A stretch of 15,828 nt of DNA from Gammaproteobacteria bacterium (GTDB taxonomy: Bacteria > Pseudomonadota > Gammaproteobacteria > Steroidobacterales > GCA-2729495): NCBI GenBank assembly GCA_030429685.1, contig JAUIEY010000025.1, forward strand, positions 1 through 15,828. The letters run 5' to 3'. Shown here piece after piece: positions 13,880 to 15,828 of this stretch (position 1 is the stretch's first letter; every line of letters begins with the position of its first letter). The notes under the pieces were generated by a model, which had not been told where the DNA came from, made no database searches, and worked only from the letters and a program-made list of their open reading frames with translations. The position numbers and the translations under genes are program-made.

Positions 13880-14129
13880 TCAGCCGAAACGCCGCCAAAA
13901 TAGCCAAAAAACGGCAGTTTCGGGTTAATCGCGCGCTATTTCAGCTCGAACAGTTTACAGCGGGGGATGAGGTGCCGACCTTATCCGTGCCGCTTGCCTG
14001 ACGATGTCTGGCGCCTTGCTTGCAGTACTTTAGCGATCTCCTTGTCGGGATAACCAGGTCGCTGGCACTGGTTTTAGCGGGGCGTCGGACACCATCTGCG
14101 GCCGCCGGATAAAATCCGGCGGCCTTTTT
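13880..14129 (+). ncRNA. Candidate structured RNA or leader, about 250 nt, no known family recognised
   Basis: This fills the gap between arsM and the next gene and has no convincing protein frame (the best is a 28-codon ATG frame at 13967 with no properly spaced ribosome-binding site). Its ends are complementary: CCGA, CGCC, CC and AAAA (13884-13900) can pair with TTTT, GG, GGCG and TCGG (14072-14088), about 14 bp with small bulges. Inside, GACC-TTATCC (13977-13986) pairs with GGATAA (14048-14053) and GGTC (14057-14060), and AACCAG (14052-14057) can instead pair with CTGGTT (14068-14073). A consensus -10 box lies just upstream and a rho-independent terminator ends it. It could be a free-standing small RNA, or the leader of the metallo-hydrolase gene with an attenuator. 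I see no 6S, RNase P, tmRNA or known riboswitch signature. Confidence 0.45.
14100..14129 (+). terminator. Rho-independent terminator
   Basis: GGCCGCCGGAT (14100-14110), loop AAA, ATCCGGCGGCC (14114-14124), then TTTTTC. An 11-bp perfect GC-rich stem with a T-tract on the + strand. It lies 51 bp before the metallo-hydrolase start, 265 bp after the arsM stop, and directly after the candidate structured RNA. Confidence 0.9.
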
Positions 14130-14180
14130 CTTGAGGTAAACGTTTTTTCGGGTGCCGCTAGATTGGAATCGAATCCGACC

Positions 14181-15014
14181 ATGTCTGAGTTCACCCCCGG
14201 CGTTCCGGTTGGGATTGCTGAGCATGTGCTGCGCCTGGTAGCACCAAATGGCGGGCCGATGACCGGACCCGGCACCAACACCTATGTGCTCGGCGAGCAA
14301 CGCAGCGTGGTTCTGGATCCCGGCCCGGATTCCGCGACCCATGTGCAGGCCATCCTTGCCGCGACGGGCGGCCATATCAGTTCTATTGTGGTTACCCATA
14401 CACACCGTGATCATTCGCCGGCGGCAGCGTTGCTGGCGGAGCATACCGCTGCCCGGCTAATCGGCCTGCCGCCGCCGGCGGTGCCGCAACAGGACGCTGG
14501 TTTCAACCCTGACTACCAACCCGGCGATGGCGAAATTCTGCAGCTTGATGATGTGCAGCTGCGCGCGGTGCATACGCCGGGCCATGCATCTAATCATGTT
14601 TGCTATTTGCTCGCAGCCGAAAAAATGCTGTTCACCGGCGATCACGTAATGCAGGGCTCGACGGTGGTTATCCCGCCACCGGACGGTGATATGGCCGCAT
14701 ATATGGCTTCGCTGCATAAAGTGCAGGCTCTGGCACTGGACAGTATTGCGCCGGGTCACGGGGCTGTGATGCAGGACCCGCAACGCGCACTGCGACGTTT
14801 GCTTCGTCATCGCCGGCAGCGCGAAGCGCGTGTGCTCGACCGCCTTGGCACAGCGGGCGAGGCATCTGTCGAAGACTTGCTGGAACGGGTCTACGATGAT
14901 GTGCCGCGCCAGGTCTGGCCGGTAGCAGAACTGTCGCTGCGGGCTCATCTTATAAAGCTGGAAGCCGAGGGGCGCGTCACCGCGAGTCAGGGTTTATGGC
15001 GTCTCGCCGGGTAG
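14181..15014 (+). CDS. Metallo-beta-lactamase-fold hydrolase, LACTB2-like
   Basis: A 277-aa cytosolic protein. The zinc-binding motif is T72-H73-T-H75-R-D77-H78, followed by HTPGHASNH, FTGDHVMQG and APGHG, which supply the remaining ligands. The N-terminal MTGPGTNTYVLG and VVLDPGPD are typical of the LACTB2 (beta-lactamase-like protein 2) branch, as is the C-terminal winged-helix-like segment (about 200-277: EARVLDRLGTAGEASVEDLL, SLRAHLIKLEAEGRV). Family members include RNA- or ester-cleaving hydrolases; the substrate here is unknown. ATG 14181 is preferred to the in-frame TTG at 14163, although neither has a strong ribosome-binding site. The terminator 51 bp upstream means it either has its own promoter or is controlled by readthrough. 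Its end overlaps the convergent ferredoxin gene by 21 bp. Confidence 0.85.
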   Translation: MSEFTPGVPVGIAEHVLRLVAPNGGPMTGPGTNTYVLGEQRSVVLDPGPDSATHVQAILAATGGHISSIVVTHTHRDHSPAAALLAEHTAARLIGLPPPAVPQQDAGFNPDYQPGDGEILQLDDVQLRAVHTPGHASNHVCYLLAAEKMLFTGDHVMQGSTVVIPPPDGDMAAYMASLHKVQALALDSIAPGHGAVMQDPQRALRRLLRHRRQREARVLDRLGTAGEASVEDLLERVYDDVPRQVWPVAELSLRAHLIKLEAEGRVTASQGLWRLAG

Positions 15015-15380
15015 CGGGTGTGTCGCGATCAGGTAGTCGGCCACCGGTACACCGTTAATAAGGTGCTCCTGGATGATGCGTTCCAGCACTTCAGGCGTGC
15101 AGTTGCGATACCAGGTGCCCTCCGGATATACCAGGGCTACCGGACCGGCAAGGCACAATTGCAGGCAGTTGGCCTTGGTGCGGTAAATGCCGCCGGCACC
15201 GGTCAGGTTCAGTTCCTTGAGCCGGCGCTTCAGGTACTCCCACGAAACCAGGCTCGCCTCCCGCGAACTGCACTTGGGCTTGCGCTGGTCGCAGCACAGA
15301 AAAATGTGCCGGCGCGCTACACCGGCCCCCAGCCGTTGCAGGGTGCTGCGCAGTTGCTCTATGTCGACGTCATTGTCCAT
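14994..15380 (-). CDS. Thioredoxin-fold [2Fe-2S] ferredoxin
   Basis: A 128-aa protein with the thioredoxin-like [2Fe-2S] ferredoxin pattern: HIFLCCDQRKPKC (C29, C30, C37), then KANCLQLCLAGP (C72, C76) and the closing VYPEGTWYRNCTPEVLERII. The four cluster ligands should be one from the CC pair, C37, C72 and C76. C94 replaces the more usual hydrophobic residue in 'WYxxvTPE'. Such proteins are small electron carriers of unassigned partner. The frame extends back to 15488, but ATG 15380 is preferred because it gives the normal family length and the upstream residues are not family-like. No good Shine-Dalgarno is seen. It is convergent and overlapping with the metallo-hydrolase and divergent from the unknown gene at 15524. 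Confidence 0.8.
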   Translation of the reverse strand: MDNDVDIEQLRSTLQRLGAGVARRHIFLCCDQRKPKCSSREASLVSWEYLKRRLKELNLTGAGGIYRTKANCLQLCLAGPVALVYPEGTWYRNCTPEVLERIIQEHLINGVPVADYLIATHPLPGETP

Positions 15381-15523
15381 GCCGTTGTCGCGTAAATTAA
15401 GGCCCGGTTTGACCGCTGTCCAGACAATTACTGTAACAGTCTTACCGGATTGATATTGGTCATTGCGGTGCGGGGGTAAAATGCGCATCCTCTGGCCCGC
15501 TTTGATTTCGGAGAACCCTACAA
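15381..15523. promoter_or_regulatory. Divergent intergenic region with an 11-bp palindrome
   Basis: ACTGT-A-ACAGT (15430-15440) is a perfect palindrome around one base and could be an operator shared by the two divergent genes. A -10-like TAAAAT is at 15477-15482 on + without a well-spaced -35 (TTGGTC at 15456-15461 leaves 15 bp, TTGATA at 15450-15455 leaves 21 bp). GGAG at 15510-15513 is the ribosome-binding site for the + gene. Confidence 0.3.
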
Positions 15524-15828
15524 ATGAGCGATGCAGCTGAGAAGCGTACCGACACCAAGACCATTCTGGAGTTTCTGGCGGAAAATCCCAACGTGGATGT
15601 TTCCAAGGCGTGGGAACGCTGCTGGGGCATACACACTAAGATAATTGACCGCGTGCGAGACCGCTTTCCGGTGGAACGTCATCACTCCACCGAAGGCGAA
15701 GACTATTTCACGTCACCGGACGGCCAGATGGAGGGTTCATTTACTGCCTACAACAGCCCGGACGTTGACTGGCTGGTGCACTCATGGATTGGCAACCGCA
15801 AGGCCAGCATTCTGGACATGAATGCCAC
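15524..15828 (+). CDS. Unrecognised protein, N-terminal part, runs off the window
   Basis: ATG 15524 with GGAG 10 bp upstream opens a frame that stays open to the window end, giving 101 residues. It begins MSDAAEKRTDTKTILEFLAE and later has GSFTAYNSPDVDWLVHSWIG followed by NRKASILDMNAT. There is no signal peptide, cysteine-cluster motif or TM helix in the visible part (one Cys, in ERCWG). I do not recognise it. The segment GSF...SPDVDWLVHSWIG...ILDMNAT loosely recalls the middle of red chlorophyll catabolite reductase and related bilin reductases (GS...SSPIDFIMGSWV...ALNIT), which use ferredoxin. The divergent ferredoxin gene makes that idea attractive, but it rests on a remembered short resemblance only. 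Confidence 0.7.
   Translation, partial: MSDAAEKRTDTKTILEFLAENPNVDVSKAWERCWGIHTKIIDRVRDRFPVERHHSTEGEDYFTSPDGQMEGSFTAYNSPDVDWLVHSWIGNRKASILDMNA

Noticed and set aside
13967..14053. 28-codon ORF starting at ATG 13967
   Set aside because: The G-run touches the ATG directly so it is not a usable Shine-Dalgarno, and the peptide has no signal or motif; the region is better explained as structured RNA.
1..15828. CRISPR array, insertion sequence or integron
   Set aside because: No regularly spaced direct repeats, transposase/integrase frame or terminal repeats were seen on either strand.

Overview
The window looks like a chromosomal segment of a GC-rich Gram-negative bacterium, most likely a gammaproteobacterium. 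The evidence is a TonB-dependent outer-membrane receptor, several exported or lipid-anchored envelope proteins, an ExbB/ExbD/TonB-type motor and E. coli-like Shine-Dalgarno spacing. No species is assigned. There is no transposase, integrase, tRNA, rRNA or CRISPR array.

Region 1 (1-10239, all on +). The window opens in the C-terminal half of a BtuB-like TonB-dependent receptor, which ends in a strong hairpin. A dense gene train follows: a TlpA-like exported thioredoxin; an exported coiled-coil protein of unknown function; two large TPR proteins (622 and 943 aa); a TPR lipoprotein; a small exported unknown protein; then, after an 88-bp gap with two small hairpins, an ExbB/TolQ-like channel protein, two consecutive ExbD-like proteins and a proline-rich TonB/AgmX-type protein. 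Most junctions overlap or are only a few bases long, so this reads as one operon or two coupled ones. The parts suggest an envelope-spanning, ion-motive-force-driven machine: inner-membrane motor, Pro-rich periplasmic arm, TPR scaffolds and an outer-membrane lipoprotein. It resembles in kind the Agl/Glt and TonB2-type systems. Its substrate or function cannot be read from the sequence. The most striking detail is that the first ExbD has Asn where the proton-carrying Asp should be, while the second keeps the Asp.

Region 2 (10240-13835). A convergent gap holds a cloverleaf-like inverted-repeat element and a second, out-of-frame copy of the Cys-rich tail of the neighbouring gene. On the minus strand follow a radical SAM protein and a two-domain glycosyltransferase fusion. 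Divergent from them, across only 37 bp, is an arsenite methyltransferase of the arsenosugar (ArsM) type. Together these look like an arsenosugar or arsenolipid biosynthesis locus: ArsM methylates arsenite, the radical SAM enzyme probably handles the adenosyl transfer step, and the glycosyltransferases decorate the product.

Region 3 (13836-15828). A 345-bp stretch without a protein gene carries a TATAAT promoter-like box, a segment with long-range complementarity and a textbook rho-independent terminator: a candidate structured RNA of about 250 nt or a leader/attenuator. Beyond it are a metallo-beta-lactamase-fold hydrolase (LACTB2-like), a convergent and overlapping thioredoxin-fold [2Fe-2S] ferredoxin, and the divergent 5' part of a gene that I do not recognise with confidence and that runs off the window.
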